A stretch of 64,000 bases of DNA from JAXGYX01 sp040772065 (GTDB lineage: Bacteria > Bacillota > Clostridia > Saccharofermentanales > Fastidiosipilaceae): NCBI GenBank assembly GCA_040772065.1, contig JAXGYX010000001.1, positions 2,108,001 through 2,172,000 on the forward strand. Direction: 5' to 3'. Within the stretch, counting starts at the first letter, position 1. Each line of letters starts with the position of its first letter. Shown one piece after another: positions 1-9,221 of this stretch. Below the pieces are notes generated by a model. That model was not told where the DNA came from, did no database searches, and was given only the letters and a program-made list of their open reading frames with translations. The position numbers and the translations under genes are program-made.

Positions 1-143
1 ACGGTCGATCGGTCATTGAGGCTGTCGAGTTGGCCAAAGACTATATTACCGCCGCGATTGAGCACGCCCTGCCGATCGGCCATGGGCACGGACCGACCAA
101 CCATTTTTATAATTTTTTTAAGAACGGAGAACCTGAGATATGA
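1..143 (+). CDS. thiD: Hydroxymethylpyrimidine (phosphate) kinase, C-terminal end (partial)
   Basis: Only the last 46 codons are in the window; the reading frame starts at base 3 and stops at 141-143. The tail contains the PIGHGHGPTNHFY segment characteristic of ThiD C-termini, the enzyme that phosphorylates HMP and HMP-P in the pyrimidine branch of thiamine synthesis. The stop codon overlaps the thiC start (ATGA), so it is the upstream cistron of the same operon. A TPP riboswitch, if there is one, would lie outside the window. Confidence 0.85.
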   Translation, partial: GRSVIEAVELAKDYITAAIEHALPIGHGHGPTNHFYNFFKNGEPEI

Positions 144-1486
144 TCTATCAAACACAAATGCAGGCAGCGAAAAACAATTATATTACAAAGGAGATGCGCG
201 CCGTCGCTCAGAAAGAACAAATCTCCGCCGAACAGATCCGCCAATGGGTGGCGCAGGGGCGGGTTGTCATCCCCGCGAACATCAACCACACTGCGTTGTC
301 AGCCGTTGGCATCGGTAGCGGACTGAAGACGAAGGTCAACGTTAATCTTGGCATTTCAGGAGACTGCAAAGATTACTCCATCGAAATGGAGAAGGTGAGG
401 ATGGCGCTCAAATTCGACTGTGAATCGATTATGGATCTGAGCAACTACGGCAAAACCAACACGTTCCGCGGCGAATTGATCGCCATGTCCCCTGCGATTA
501 TCGGCACTGTGCCTATGTATGACGCCATCGGTTATCTTGAAAAGGAACTGGCCGACATCACAGCGCGTGATTTTTTCGAAGTGGTGGAAGCCCATGCAAA
601 AGAAGGCGTCGACTTTATGACGATACATGCCGGAATCAATCGGCGCGCGGTGGAATTTTTCGAACGTGAGAAACGGCTGACCAATATCGTGTCGCGTGGC
701 GGTTCGCTGCTCTTCGCCTGGATGCGAATGACCGGCAACGAAAATCCTTTTTTTGAGCACTTCGATGAGTTGCTCGAGATTTTGCGGGCATACGACGTCA
801 CCATCAGCCTCGGAGACGCCTTGCGTCCGGGTTCGATCGCCGATAGCAGTGACGCCGCTCAGATCGGCGAACTGATTGAGCTTGGTCATCTCACAAAACG
901 GGCGTGGGAACAAGATGTGCAGGTGATCGTCGAGGGACCCGGCCATATGGCGATCGATGAGATCGCCGCGAACATGACACTGCAAAAACGTCTTTGCCAT
1001 GGAGCGCCATTCTACGTGTTGGGACCGCTGGTCACCGACATCGCGCCCGGTTACGACCACATTACCTCGGCCATCGGTGGCGCGCTCGCGGCGACTTACG
1101 GAGCTGACTTCCTTTGCTATGTCACTCCCGCCGAGCATCTGCGTCTCCCCGAGTTGGATGACGTGCGGGAAGGAATCATCGCCTGTAAGATCGCCGCCCA
1201 CGCGGCCGACATCGCCAAAGGAATAACGGGCGCTCGCGAGGCGGACAATCAAATGAGCGACGCGCGTCGACGGATCGATTGGGAGGAGATGTTTGGCCTG
1301 GCGCTGGATGGTGAAAAGGCACGCCGCTATTTTGAAAGTGCGCGACCGGCCGACAGGCATAGCTGTTCGATGTGTGGGAAAATGTGCGCGATGCGCACCA
1401 CCAATCAGATACTCGAAGGTAAAAAAGTGGAATTATCTCCTGCGGGGAATGGTCAAGGATTGGAAGGAAATGACAAAAATGAGTAA
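140..1486 (+). CDS. thiC: Phosphomethylpyrimidine synthase ThiC
   Basis: This radical-SAM enzyme converts aminoimidazole ribotide to HMP-phosphate in the cytoplasm. The 448-residue protein is the short (clostridial/archaeal) form, without the N-terminal domain of the enterobacterial enzyme. The C-terminus has the iron-sulfur cysteine cluster CSMCGKMC (bases about 1363-1386), and the body holds the expected GNENPFFEHFDELLEI and EGPGHM stretches. The start ATG overlaps the thiD stop and gives the usual MIYQTQMQAA N-terminus. Its 3' end overlaps thiM. A 334-residue frame on the opposite strand is only a shadow of this gene. Confidence 0.97.
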   Translation: MIYQTQMQAAKNNYITKEMRAVAQKEQISAEQIRQWVAQGRVVIPANINHTALSAVGIGSGLKTKVNVNLGISGDCKDYSIEMEKVRMALKFDCESIMDLSNYGKTNTFRGELIAMSPAIIGTVPMYDAIGYLEKELADITARDFFEVVEAHAKEGVDFMTIHAGINRRAVEFFEREKRLTNIVSRGGSLLFAWMRMTGNENPFFEHFDELLEILRAYDVTISLGDALRPGSIADSSDAAQIGELIELGHLTKRAWEQDVQVIVEGPGHMAIDEIAANMTLQKRLCHGAPFYVLGPLVTDIAPGYDHITSAIGGALAATYGADFLCYVTPAEHLRLPELDDVREGIIACKIAAHAADIAKGITGAREADNQMSDARRRIDWEEMFGLALDGEKARRYFESARPADRHSCSMCGKMCAMRTTNQILEGKKVELSPAGNGQGLEGNDKNE

Positions 1487-2306
1487 TCTTCAACAGACCG
1501 CGGCCGATTTACTTGAGTTGGTACGTGAAAAGGTCCCGCTTGTGGATCACATCACAAACTTTGTCACAGTGAACGACTGCGCGAATATCACACTGGCGAT
1601 CGGCGCGTCACCCATCATGGCCGACGCTCAAGAGGAAGCCGCTGAAATCGCCCGCGCCGCCTCGGCACTGGTACTCAATATGGGGGCGCTGAACGCGCTG
1701 ACCATCCCTTCGATGATCGAAGCCGGCAGGGCGGCCCAAGAAGCCGGCGTGCCGATTGTGTTTGATCCGGTAGGTGCCGGAGCGTCGATACTGCGCAACG
1801 AAACCGCCGCCAGGATTCTAGAGGAGATCGGTATCGATGTCCTGCGCGGCAATATTTCGGAGATCCGTTTTCTCTCCGGTCGACAAACGAGCATCAAAGG
1901 GGTGGATGCCTCTGAAGATGATATTTTAAATGAGGAGGATACCGCGCTAATCGCTAAATCACTGGCGAAAAGGTTGGACTGCGTGGTGGCCGTGACAGGG
2001 GTCGTGGATGTGGTGACGGACGGAAAACGTGTCGTCTACATTGAGAACGGCCATCCTATGCTGGCCAATCTCACGGGAACCGGCTGCATGTGCTCTTCGC
2101 TGATCGGCGCGTTTTGCGCGGTGGCGTCACACCAACTGTTGGAGGCTGTTGTCGCCGCTCTGCTTTCGATGGGAATCGCCGGTGAAATCGCCTACACGGA
2201 GGCCGGATCGCGAGGTAACGGTAGCTTTCACATGGCGTTGCATGACGCGGTGAGCCGTCTGGATTCAGAAACACTGAAGCGGAGGGCGAAACTGGATGAA
2301 GCCTGA
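1479..2306 (+). CDS. thiM: Hydroxyethylthiazole kinase ThiM
   Basis: ThiM phosphorylates salvaged hydroxyethylthiazole for coupling by ThiE. Hallmarks are DHITNFVTVNDCAN near the N-terminus, FDPVGAG in the middle and the GTGCM phosphate-binding segment. The open frame runs further upstream inside thiC, but the AAGGAA at 1464-1469 is correctly placed (9 nt) for the ATG at 1479, giving 275 residues, the family norm; an ATG at 1470 is possible but too close to that site. It overlaps thiC by 8 bp and thiE by 11 bp, so translation is coupled. No thiazole-synthesis genes are visible here, consistent with thiazole salvage. Confidence 0.95.
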   Translation: MSNLQQTAADLLELVREKVPLVDHITNFVTVNDCANITLAIGASPIMADAQEEAAEIARAASALVLNMGALNALTIPSMIEAGRAAQEAGVPIVFDPVGAGASILRNETAARILEEIGIDVLRGNISEIRFLSGRQTSIKGVDASEDDILNEEDTALIAKSLAKRLDCVVAVTGVVDVVTDGKRVVYIENGHPMLANLTGTGCMCSSLIGAFCAVASHQLLEAVVAALLSMGIAGEIAYTEAGSRGNGSFHMALHDAVSRLDSETLKRRAKLDEA

Positions 2307-2928
2307 AATTGACTATACACTGTACCTTGTCACCGACCGAGAACTCATGCGCTCAGCTACAATTGAAGAGTCGGTGGAGTTGGCGGTCCGGGGTGGCTGC
2401 ACCTTAGTGCAGCTTCGGGAGAAAGGGCCGTCGTCGTGGGATTTTTACAAAACAGCCATTCAACTCCGGCAACTCACCGCTCGGTTGAATGTGCCTCTAA
2501 TTATAAATGATCGAGCGGACATCGCTCTGGCTGTCGGAGCGGATGGTGTCCATGTTGGCCAAGACGATCTTCCGGCGGAAATTGTACGCCAAATCATTGG
2601 CCCCGATAAGATACTCGGCGTATCGGCAAGAAACGTTCACGAGGCGATGAAAGCGGTGGAGGCCGGCGCGGATTATCTGGGTGTTGGAGCCATGTTCGCC
2701 ACTGACACCAAAGTCGGCGCGAAGCTGACCTCCATGGAGGAACTTCGACGCGTCCGGGAGGCGGTCAGTCTGCCCATTGTCGTGATTGGAGGGATCAACA
2801 AAGCGACAGTGCCCCTCTTTCGCGGCCACGGCGTTGACGGACTGGCGGTTGTCTCCGCCATTGTCGCGCAGGAAGATGTCGCAGGCGCTGCGCGAGAGTT
2901 GAAGGATCTGTTTCTTGAAGGAGGATGA
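2296..2928 (+). CDS. thiE: Thiamine-phosphate synthase ThiE
   Basis: ThiE joins HMP-diphosphate and thiazole phosphate into thiamine monophosphate. The 210-residue TIM barrel shows YLVTDREL, VQLREK, INDRADIALAVGADGVHVGQDD, LGVSARN and VVIGGI in the canonical order. The motif usually written GPxFPTxTK is GAMFATDTK here. The start lies inside the end of thiM and the stop codon is part of the GGAGGATGA that serves as ribosome binding site for the next gene. Confidence 0.96.
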   Translation: MKPEIDYTLYLVTDRELMRSATIEESVELAVRGGCTLVQLREKGPSSWDFYKTAIQLRQLTARLNVPLIINDRADIALAVGADGVHVGQDDLPAEIVRQIIGPDKILGVSARNVHEAMKAVEAGADYLGVGAMFATDTKVGAKLTSMEELRRVREAVSLPIVVIGGINKATVPLFRGHGVDGLAVVSAIVAQEDVAGAARELKDLFLEGG

Positions 2929-2932
2929 AAGA

Positions 2933-3574
2933 GTGAGATGCTATCTGTTTGACCTCGACGGCACCTTGTTGGACTCTATGGGAATATGGGAACGAATCGA
3001 CGTGGACTTCCTGACAATGAGAGGCCTTGAGGTTTTGCCCGACTATATCGAGGCCATCTCCTCGATGAGTTTCCCCGAATCCGCTCGGTATACCGTCGAC
3101 CGATTCGGCCTGCCCGAAAGCGCGGACGATTTGTTGCGGGAGTGGAACAGCATGGCGCTGGATGCCTACAGCCACACCGTGCCGTTGAAACCTCATGCGA
3201 AGGAATACCTGCGCGCCCTTATGCGACGAGGGGTCCGACTCGGTGTCGCGACCAGCTTGCCGGCGGTGCTTTATGAGGCGGCGCTTCGCAATCACGGCAT
3301 CATGGAGTGGTTCGAGGTGATCTGCTCGACCGATGAGGTGGATTCAGGAAAGACAAAACCGGATGTGTTTTTGCTCGCGGCCGCAAAACTTGGCGTTGAT
3401 CCCGGGGACTGTCTGGTGTTTGAAGACAGTCCGGAAGCCATGGAAAGTGCGAAGCGGGCCGGCATGACCGTATATGGAGTTTATGAAGAAGCGTTCAAAG
3501 AGCAGTGGCCATTGATACAACAGATCGCGGACGGAGTGATAACGGATTTCAGGACAGCGCCGTTGCCAAAATAA
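2933..3574 (+). CDS. HAD-superfamily phosphatase, thiamine operon
   Basis: This is a beta-phosphoglucomutase/CbbY-like HAD hydrolase: motif I YLFDLDGTLLDSM (nucleophile Asp and acid/base Asp), motif II ATS, the Lys in SGKTKPDVFL, and motif IV VFEDSPEA. The frame is open from a TTG at 2915, but AAGGAGG (2918-2924) places the start at GTG 2933, 213 residues. It is last in the thi operon and precedes a terminator. ThiL is absent from the visible part of the operon; thiamine monophosphate dephosphorylation is a plausible but unproven role. Another sugar-phosphate substrate is possible. Confidence 0.85.
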   Translation: MRCYLFDLDGTLLDSMGIWERIDVDFLTMRGLEVLPDYIEAISSMSFPESARYTVDRFGLPESADDLLREWNSMALDAYSHTVPLKPHAKEYLRALMRRGVRLGVATSLPAVLYEAALRNHGIMEWFEVICSTDEVDSGKTKPDVFLLAAAKLGVDPGDCLVFEDSPEAMESAKRAGMTVYGVYEEAFKEQWPLIQQIADGVITDFRTAPLPK

Positions 3575-3635
3575 GCGAAAGTTTGTCGGCTCATTCATGG
3601 GAGACTCATGCGATCAGGGCAACGGAACAAACAGT

Positions 3636-3663
3636 AAAGCCATCGCCGAAACGATGGCTTTTC
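3636..3663. terminator. Bidirectional rho-independent terminator
   Basis: A perfect 9-bp stem (AAGCCATCG at 3637-3645, CGATGGCTT at 3652-3660) with a 6-nt loop has A residues on the left and TTTT on the right. It separates the converging thi operon and the threonine ammonia-lyase gene and can serve both. Confidence 0.9.
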
Positions 3664-3704
3664 CTTATCCGTGACTGACCTTATGCCATGGCGCGGCCGG
3701 TCGG

Positions 3705-4925
3705 TCAATACACGATTTTAGAATCGATCAGCTTCACCTGGTAGCCCGCGTCGGTCAATGTGCGCACGATCTCGATCTTGTGATGATGGCCAAACGCCTC
3801 GAGTGTCACCTGCAGCTCCACCGCAGTGTTGCGGTTGATGGAGACGAACTGGTTGTGCTCCAGGCGGATGATGTTGCCTTTTTTCTCAGAGACCAGATGG
3901 GCGACCTTTTCCAGCTCACCGGGTCGATCCGGCAGCAGAACGCTGAAGGTGAAGACACGTTCGCGAGAGATCAAACCATGCTGAACCAGCGAGGCGATGG
4001 TGATCACATCCATGTTGCCGCCCGATAGCAGGCAGACCACTTTTTGGTGAGGATTGGGCGCCAGATGACGAGCGGCCGCAAGGCTCAACAGGCCGGCGTT
4101 TTCCACCAGAATTTTATGCTTCTCAAGAAGATCCAGGAAGATTCCGACCAGCTCCTCGTCCGGAATCGAAATGATTCGGTCGACGTTTTCCTGCACGTAG
4201 GGAAAGATGAGCGGTCCCGGTCGCTTGACGGCGACACCGTCGGCGATCGTGTCCACGTTGGTCAGGTCGACCACATGACCGGCGCGCAGGGAGGCGGACA
4301 TGCAGGAGGCTCCGGTGGGCTCGACACCGATCACCTTGATCGACGGTTTCAACATCTTCGCCAGAGTGGCGACCCCGGCGGCCAAGCCGCCGCCGCCGAT
4401 CGGCACAATGATGACGTCAGTCTCGGGCAACTCTTCCAGAATTTCAAACATCATCGTCCCTTGGCCACAGGCCACATTCAAATCGTTGAATGGATGAATA
4501 AAATTCATGTTGTTCTCGCTGGCTCGCTCCATCGCGTAGGCGCAGGAGTCATCAAAGGTGTTGCCGTGCAGCACGACGTTCGCTCCGTAGGAACGGGTGC
4601 TGTTGACTTTGACCAGCGGTGTGGTCTCCGGCATCACGATCGTCGTCTCGACTCCCCTGAGCTTGCCGGCCATCGCGAGCCCCTGTGCGTGGTTGCCGGC
4701 GGACGCGGTGATCAACCCCCGCTTGGCTTCCTCATCTGAAAGCAGGCTGACGGCGTAGAACGCGCCACGTATTTTATACGCTCCGGTTATTTGAAGATTT
4801 TCGGGCTTCAAATAGATCTGCTGCTGATCCAGTTCGGAAAAATGAGAGCTGTAGATCAAGGGAGTTGGATTCAATATGGGTTTCAAAACTTCACGCGCCT
4901 CGCGAAATTTTTCCAGAGTCAACAT
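3705..4925 (-). CDS. ilvA: Threonine ammonia-lyase with C-terminal ACT domain
   Basis: The PLP-dependent enzyme deaminates threonine to 2-oxobutyrate. The Schiff-base lysine is in TGAYKIRGA (Lys51), the phosphate-binding loop is PIGGGGLAAG, and SAGNHAQG is the Asn loop. Residues about 330-406 form a single ACT domain (FSVLLPDRPGELEKVAHLV), as in the short TdcB/IlvA1-type enzymes. The frame opens four codons earlier at a GTG, but AGGTGG eight bases before ATG 4925 fixes this start, 406 residues. Monocistronic, diverging from the flavoprotein gene; a TTATAAT -10-like element lies about 40 bp upstream. Confidence 0.93.
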   Translation of the reverse strand: MLTLEKFREAREVLKPILNPTPLIYSSHFSELDQQQIYLKPENLQITGAYKIRGAFYAVSLLSDEEAKRGLITASAGNHAQGLAMAGKLRGVETTIVMPETTPLVKVNSTRSYGANVVLHGNTFDDSCAYAMERASENNMNFIHPFNDLNVACGQGTMMFEILEELPETDVIIVPIGGGGLAAGVATLAKMLKPSIKVIGVEPTGASCMSASLRAGHVVDLTNVDTIADGVAVKRPGPLIFPYVQENVDRIISIPDEELVGIFLDLLEKHKILVENAGLLSLAAARHLAPNPHQKVVCLLSGGNMDVITIASLVQHGLISRERVFTFSVLLPDRPGELEKVAHLVSEKKGNIIRLEHNQFVSINRNTAVELQVTLEAFGHHHKIEIVRTLTDAGYQVKLIDSKIVY

Positions 4926-5123
4926 TATGGAGACCACCTTTCTTTTTAAAAACTCCAGTTAATTATAACGCAATGAATCATCTTTCGAGCTGTTTTTTCA
5001 AATTGTTTGGATTCGGATGTTTGACGTCTGAATGGTTCTTTTGGCGTGGAGGTGCTACACTTTCACATATGTGGATTAATTAACCGTGTGGATCGGACTA
5101 TTCAACATAACAAGAGGTGAGAA

Positions 5124-6656
5124 ATGAGCGAAGACAGTAAAATAAAACAGTATGATGTGATTGTCATAGGCAGTGGCGCCGGCAACATTGTGGTGGACAC
5201 CGCTCTCGCCGCCGGCAGAACAGTCGCTTTGGTTGAACGTAAAAACTGGGGGGGAACCTGCCTGAATCATGGCTGCATACCGACCAAGATTCTGGCCCAC
5301 CCCGCGGATGTCCTGCGGGAGTCGCGGCTCTATGAGAAGATTGGCCTGGAGCCCGGCTCGCCGACAATTGACTGGCCACGCCTCGCCAAGCGGGTCACTG
5401 ACAAAATCCTGGTCAATCGAAACGATGTCGAGACGTATTACGGCAGTTACCCAAACTGCGACTTATATCACGGCACAGCCTCTTTTGTCGGTGAGAAAGA
5501 ACTGGAGGTCAGCCTGACAGACGGCGGACAGGCGCGCCTGATGGGCGAGTCCATTGTCATCGCCTGTGGCGGAACCAGCAACGTGCCGCCGATCCCCGGG
5601 CTTGAGGAGACCGGCTACGTGACCGCCGAGTCTTTTTTTGAAAAGATGCCGGAGACTTTATATAAAGATGTGATCTTTGTGGGAGGCGCGGACATCGGCA
5701 CGGAGTTTTGCCATATCCTGTCGTCCTTCGGCTGCAAGGTGACGCTGGTGCAGCGAAATGTGCGCCTTGTGCCCAAGCAGGACGAAGCGATCAGCGCCCA
5801 CATGCTTGAGCAGTTTGAGGCGGTCGGCATCGAGGTTTTGTTTAATCAACACACGCAATCAGCCTATGCCGAGGGCGACCGGAAATATCTAAAAATACAG
5901 GAAAAGACAACCGGAGAGGAGCGGACTGTTTCGGGAGAGGCCATTTTCATTTCGGCGGGCATCGTGCCGAACACCGCTGATTTGAACCTGGAGATCGCGG
6001 GCGTGCGGACGGATGAGAAAGGCTGGATCCGCACCAACGAATATCTGGAGACGACTGCGCCCGGCGTTTATGCGATCGGTGACATCAACGGACTGATGCA
6101 ACTGCGGCACAAGGCGAACTATGAGGCGGAGATTGTCGGCTACAACCTGTTCCTCCGCGGAGTCGAACAGCCACCCCGCTTCGCACGCTACGATGTGGTT
6201 CCCTCCGCCACCTATTCGTTCCCTCAGATCGGCAGATGCGGGTTGAGCGAGAAAGCTGCGCTCGAAAAAGGTTATGAGATCAGCGTCGGGATTCATCGCT
6301 TTTCGGATGTGATCAAGACCTACGCCATGGGTATCGACCCCGACGACACAGAGAACGGTTTTGTCAAATTGGTGGTGGAACGGCACAGCCGTAAGCTGCT
6401 GGGCATCCATTGCAGCGGACCACAGGCCGCGATTCTGGTGCAGGGTGTGGCCTGGCTGATGAACGCCGGCCGGCAGCCGTCGGCCATCCGCAACGAGGAT
6501 ATTGAGACAGAGTTAAGCAAAAAATGGCGGCCGCTGCAGGCGGAGCAGTTGATTGAGCCGAACACGACGTTCGCGCTGAGCAGGGCGATGACCATTCATC
6601 CGGCGTTAAGTGAAGTGGTGGGCTGGGCGCCGGGCACTCTGGTCGATGTCGACTGA
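5124..6656 (+). CDS. FAD-dependent disulfide oxidoreductase (mycothione/dihydrolipoamide reductase-like)
   Basis: A class I pyridine-nucleotide disulfide oxidoreductase: FAD-binding GSGAGN near residue 17, redox pair GGTCLNHGCIPTK (Cys46/Cys51), NAD(P)-binding FVGGADIGTEF, the second FAD motif YAIGDING, and a dimerisation domain with the active-site HPALSEVV. The GSGAGN form, instead of GxGxxG, and the general layout recall mycothione reductase more than lipoamide dehydrogenase, but 510 residues is about 50 longer than either. No partner lipoyl enzymes are nearby, so the substrate is unknown. RBS AGAGGTGAG precedes the ATG. Confidence 0.85.
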   Translation: MSEDSKIKQYDVIVIGSGAGNIVVDTALAAGRTVALVERKNWGGTCLNHGCIPTKILAHPADVLRESRLYEKIGLEPGSPTIDWPRLAKRVTDKILVNRNDVETYYGSYPNCDLYHGTASFVGEKELEVSLTDGGQARLMGESIVIACGGTSNVPPIPGLEETGYVTAESFFEKMPETLYKDVIFVGGADIGTEFCHILSSFGCKVTLVQRNVRLVPKQDEAISAHMLEQFEAVGIEVLFNQHTQSAYAEGDRKYLKIQEKTTGEERTVSGEAIFISAGIVPNTADLNLEIAGVRTDEKGWIRTNEYLETTAPGVYAIGDINGLMQLRHKANYEAEIVGYNLFLRGVEQPPRFARYDVVPSATYSFPQIGRCGLSEKAALEKGYEISVGIHRFSDVIKTYAMGIDPDDTENGFVKLVVERHSRKLLGIHCSGPQAAILVQGVAWLMNAGRQPSAIRNEDIETELSKKWRPLQAEQLIEPNTTFALSRAMTIHPALSEVVGWAPGTLVDVD

Positions 6657-6726
6657 CCTTTAAAGATAACAAATCAATCGCCGCTGAGAATCACCATTGG
6701 CGATCGCCGGCGCGTGATAGATTAGC

Positions 6727-7242
6727 TTACACTAAAGCGTGGATGATTTCCTCACCGATCTCTTCCACGCTTTTTCCGTCTGTGCTGATCTGAAGGTCGG
6801 CGGCTGACTCATAATACGGCAGGCGGCCTTCCATCAAAGAGGAGATGAAGTCCACGCTCATATCCTGATTGAGGATCGGGCGGTGGGTGGCGTGTCGCAC
6901 CCGCTCAAAGATTGTCTGAGGAGACGCTGTCAGCCAGATGATTGTGCCGTTCTTTTTTAATGAGCGGACATTCTCGGGGCGCAGCGCGACGCCGCCGCCA
7001 CAAGAGATCACCAGCGCGCGTTCGTCTTCCAGTCCACGCACCACGGCGGACTCGCTGTCACGAAAATAGGGCTCGCCTTTGGTCGCGAAGATTTGCTCGA
7101 TCGGCATCCCTTCCCGCTCGACAATTAAATCGTCGGTCTCGATCTGCTTCAACGAAAGACGCCGCGCCAGATTTTGGGCGATCCGGCTCTTGCCCACGCC
7201 CATGAAACCGATTAACACAATGTTAGGGTGATCAGATAGCAC
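6727..7242 (-). CDS. aroK: Shikimate kinase
   Basis: Shikimate kinase phosphorylates shikimate in aromatic amino-acid synthesis. NIVLIGFMGVGKS is the Walker A loop, DDLI and FRDSESAVVRGL are shikimate-binding segments, SCGGGVAL follows, and RRPxYY appears as GRLPYY. The open frame extends 41 codons further to base 7365, but GGAGG seven bases before GTG 7242 and the normal family length (171 residues) support the GTG start. It stands alone, without other aro genes, between the flavoprotein and the ABC operon. Confidence 0.94.
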   Translation of the reverse strand: MLSDHPNIVLIGFMGVGKSRIAQNLARRLSLKQIETDDLIVEREGMPIEQIFATKGEPYFRDSESAVVRGLEDERALVISCGGGVALRPENVRSLKKNGTIIWLTASPQTIFERVRHATHRPILNQDMSVDFISSLMEGRLPYYESAADLQISTDGKSVEEIGEEIIHALV

Positions 7243-7352
7243 GTTATATCCTCCATTGTCGCCCGACAAGATTGAATCGTAATGCTTAGCATAGTTTAAC
7301 AGATTCACCGGCTGCCTACCGCCTTCGGCGGTCGCCAACAAAAGTGGCAAAG

Positions 7353-7382
7353 AAAAAGGTTCCATCCCATATGGACGGAACC
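7353..7382 (-). terminator. Terminator of the ABC importer operon
   Basis: Read on the minus strand a hairpin (GGTTCC arm at 7377-7382 with partner GGAACC at 7358-7363, extended by partly paired bases) is followed by TTTTTC. It lies just after the stop of the ATPase gene at 7410 and before aroK, so aroK is probably transcribed separately. Confidence 0.75.
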
Positions 7383-7409
7383 AATCGATGTTTAGCTTAA
7401 ACCAATTTT

Positions 7410-8204
7410 TTAATTTAGCAGCATCCGGTCGTTGTCCATCGACTCGCCCGATGCGGCCGCGAATTTCTCAAGCAGATCTTCGACGCTCAGCTTTTCTTTC
7501 TCCTCACCACGGATGTCGAGAATGATTTTTCCTTGATTCATCATGATCAGGCGATCGCCAAAACCAATCGCCTGCCGCATATTGTGGGTGATCATCAAGG
7601 TGGTCAATTGTTCCGAAGTGACCAGTCTTTTGGTGACCGCCAAAACCTTGTCGGCGGTGCGCGGATCGAGCGCCGCGGTATGTTCGTCCAGCAACAATAG
7701 TTTGGGCTGGTGCAAGGTCGCCATCAGCAAGGTCAGCGCCTGACGTTGTCCGCCGGACAGCAGACAAACCTGAGTGTTCATCCGATTTTCCAGCCCGAGC
7801 TGAAGGGCGGCGATTTTCTCCCGATAGACAGCCATCTCCCGCTTGGTGTTGCCCCAGGCCAGACAGCGCCTTTTGCCACGCCGCGCGGCGATCGCCATGT
7901 TCTCGGCGATGGTCATATCTCCGGCGGTGCCCATCATCGGGTCCTGAAAGACTCTACCCAGACAAGCCGCGCGGCTATGCTCCGGCTTGTTGGTGACATC
8001 TTTGTCGTCGATTAAGATCCTGCCCGCGTCGGCCGGGTAGACGCCGGCGATGCAATTCATCAGCGTGGATTTTCCCGCTCCGTTGCCGCCGATCACGGTA
8101 ACGAATTCACCTTGTTCAACTCTCAGATCGACATCGTCCAGCGCGGCGGTCTGATTTGGCGTGCCGGGATGAAATACCTTGTGCAGACGGGAGACTTCAA
8201 GCAT
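7410..8204 (-). CDS. ABC importer ATP-binding protein (TrpXYZ type)
   Basis: ATPase of an importer for an unidentified small molecule. Walker A is GGNGAGKST, signature LLSGGQRQAL, Walker B LLLLDEHTAALD, H-loop MITHN. The glutamate-plus-histidine 'DEHTAALDPRT' is typical for the ATPases linked to the ABC_sub_bind (pfam04392) binding proteins. The frame is open to 8264, but GGAGGTGGGC positions ATG 8204 as start (264 residues), overlapping the permease stop by 8 bp. Third gene of a three-gene operon. Confidence 0.92.
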   Translation of the reverse strand: MLEVSRLHKVFHPGTPNQTAALDDVDLRVEQGEFVTVIGGNGAGKSTLMNCIAGVYPADAGRILIDDKDVTNKPEHSRAACLGRVFQDPMMGTAGDMTIAENMAIAARRGKRRCLAWGNTKREMAVYREKIAALQLGLENRMNTQVCLLSGGQRQALTLLMATLHQPKLLLLDEHTAALDPRTADKVLAVTKRLVTSEQLTTLMITHNMRQAIGFGDRLIMMNQGKIILDIRGEEKEKLSVEDLLEKFAAASGESMDNDRMLLN

Positions 8205-9195
8205 TGCGCCCACCTCCGTCCATGTTTTCCATCCCGACCGCGCCGGATTCATTTTGCGAATCAACGCAGGAATTGTCGAAGATCAGTCGGTTGGTCTGTT
8301 TGCGAGAGCGCTTTTGACGGTAGGCGTCCAGCGCGTTGGGGATCCACAACGCAAGCGCGACGATGATCGCGGTGTATAGCTTGAGATCCGAACTTTGCAC
8401 ATCCATCCGCAACACAATCGCGATGACGATGCGGTAGACGATCGAGCCAAACACAGCGCCAAACAGGCGCAGGATGAAGTTTTTCTTAAAGAAAAGAACT
8501 TCACCGATGATGATGGTCGCCAAACCGATGACGATCGCTCCGGTGCCCATTCCGATGTCCGCGAACCCCTGATTTTGAGCCAGCAGACCGCCGGAGAGCG
8601 CGACCAGACCGTTGGCGAGAATCAGCGCCAGCATGGTCGTGTTCTTCGTGTTGACACCCAGCGCCCTGCACATGGAGGGGTTGTTTCCGGTGGCGCGGAC
8701 GGCGCAACCGATCTCGGTGCCGAAAAACCAATAGAGCAAGATGACGATCACGATGGCGAAAATCAGGCCCAGGACCAAAGACGAGTAAGGGTCTTTGAGT
8801 CCGGTCCACTCGTTAAAACCGGTGAACAACGTGTTGACCCGCAGCAAGGGTACATTGGGTTTGCCCATAATTTTAAGATTGATCGAATACAGCCCAATCT
8901 GTGTCAAAATACTGCTGAGCAATGGAGATATGCCCATGCGGGTGTTTAAAAAACCGGTGATGAATCCGGCCGCCATGCCACCGATCGCCGCGAACAGCAA
9001 GGCGAGTAAAGGATGCCAGCCGCTCACGATCATAATCGCGCTGATCGCCCCACCGGTCGTGAAACTCGCGTCTACCGTTAAATCGGCAAACGCGAGCAGG
9101 CGATAGGTGATATAGACGCCCAGTGACATCAAAGACCAGATCACACCCTGGGAGATGGCACTGATGACTAAGCTTAGAATTTGATCAAAGGACAT
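8197..9195 (-). CDS. ABC importer permease (TrpXYZ/LivH-like)
   Basis: A polytopic membrane protein with about eight hydrophobic segments and the permease signature GCAVRATGNNPSMCRALGVNTKN in its large cytoplasmic loop, placing it in the branched-chain amino-acid/monosaccharide-type permease family. A single permease gene suggests a homodimeric channel. The last 40 residues are a hydrophilic tail. The gene lies between the binding protein and the ATPase and overlaps the latter. Confidence 0.92.
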   Translation of the reverse strand: MSFDQILSLVISAISQGVIWSLMSLGVYITYRLLAFADLTVDASFTTGGAISAIMIVSGWHPLLALLFAAIGGMAAGFITGFLNTRMGISPLLSSILTQIGLYSINLKIMGKPNVPLLRVNTLFTGFNEWTGLKDPYSSLVLGLIFAIVIVILLYWFFGTEIGCAVRATGNNPSMCRALGVNTKNTTMLALILANGLVALSGGLLAQNQGFADIGMGTGAIVIGLATIIIGEVLFFKKNFILRLFGAVFGSIVYRIVIAIVLRMDVQSSDLKLYTAIIVALALWIPNALDAYRQKRSRKQTNRLIFDNSCVDSQNESGAVGMENMDGGGRNA

Positions 9196-9221
9196 TTAAG
9201 AAACTATTCCTTTCGGTGAGG

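Noticed and set aside
356..1360. 334-codon open frame on the strand opposite thiC
   Set aside because: Lies entirely inside thiC, has no family features, and follows from the codon bias of thiC.
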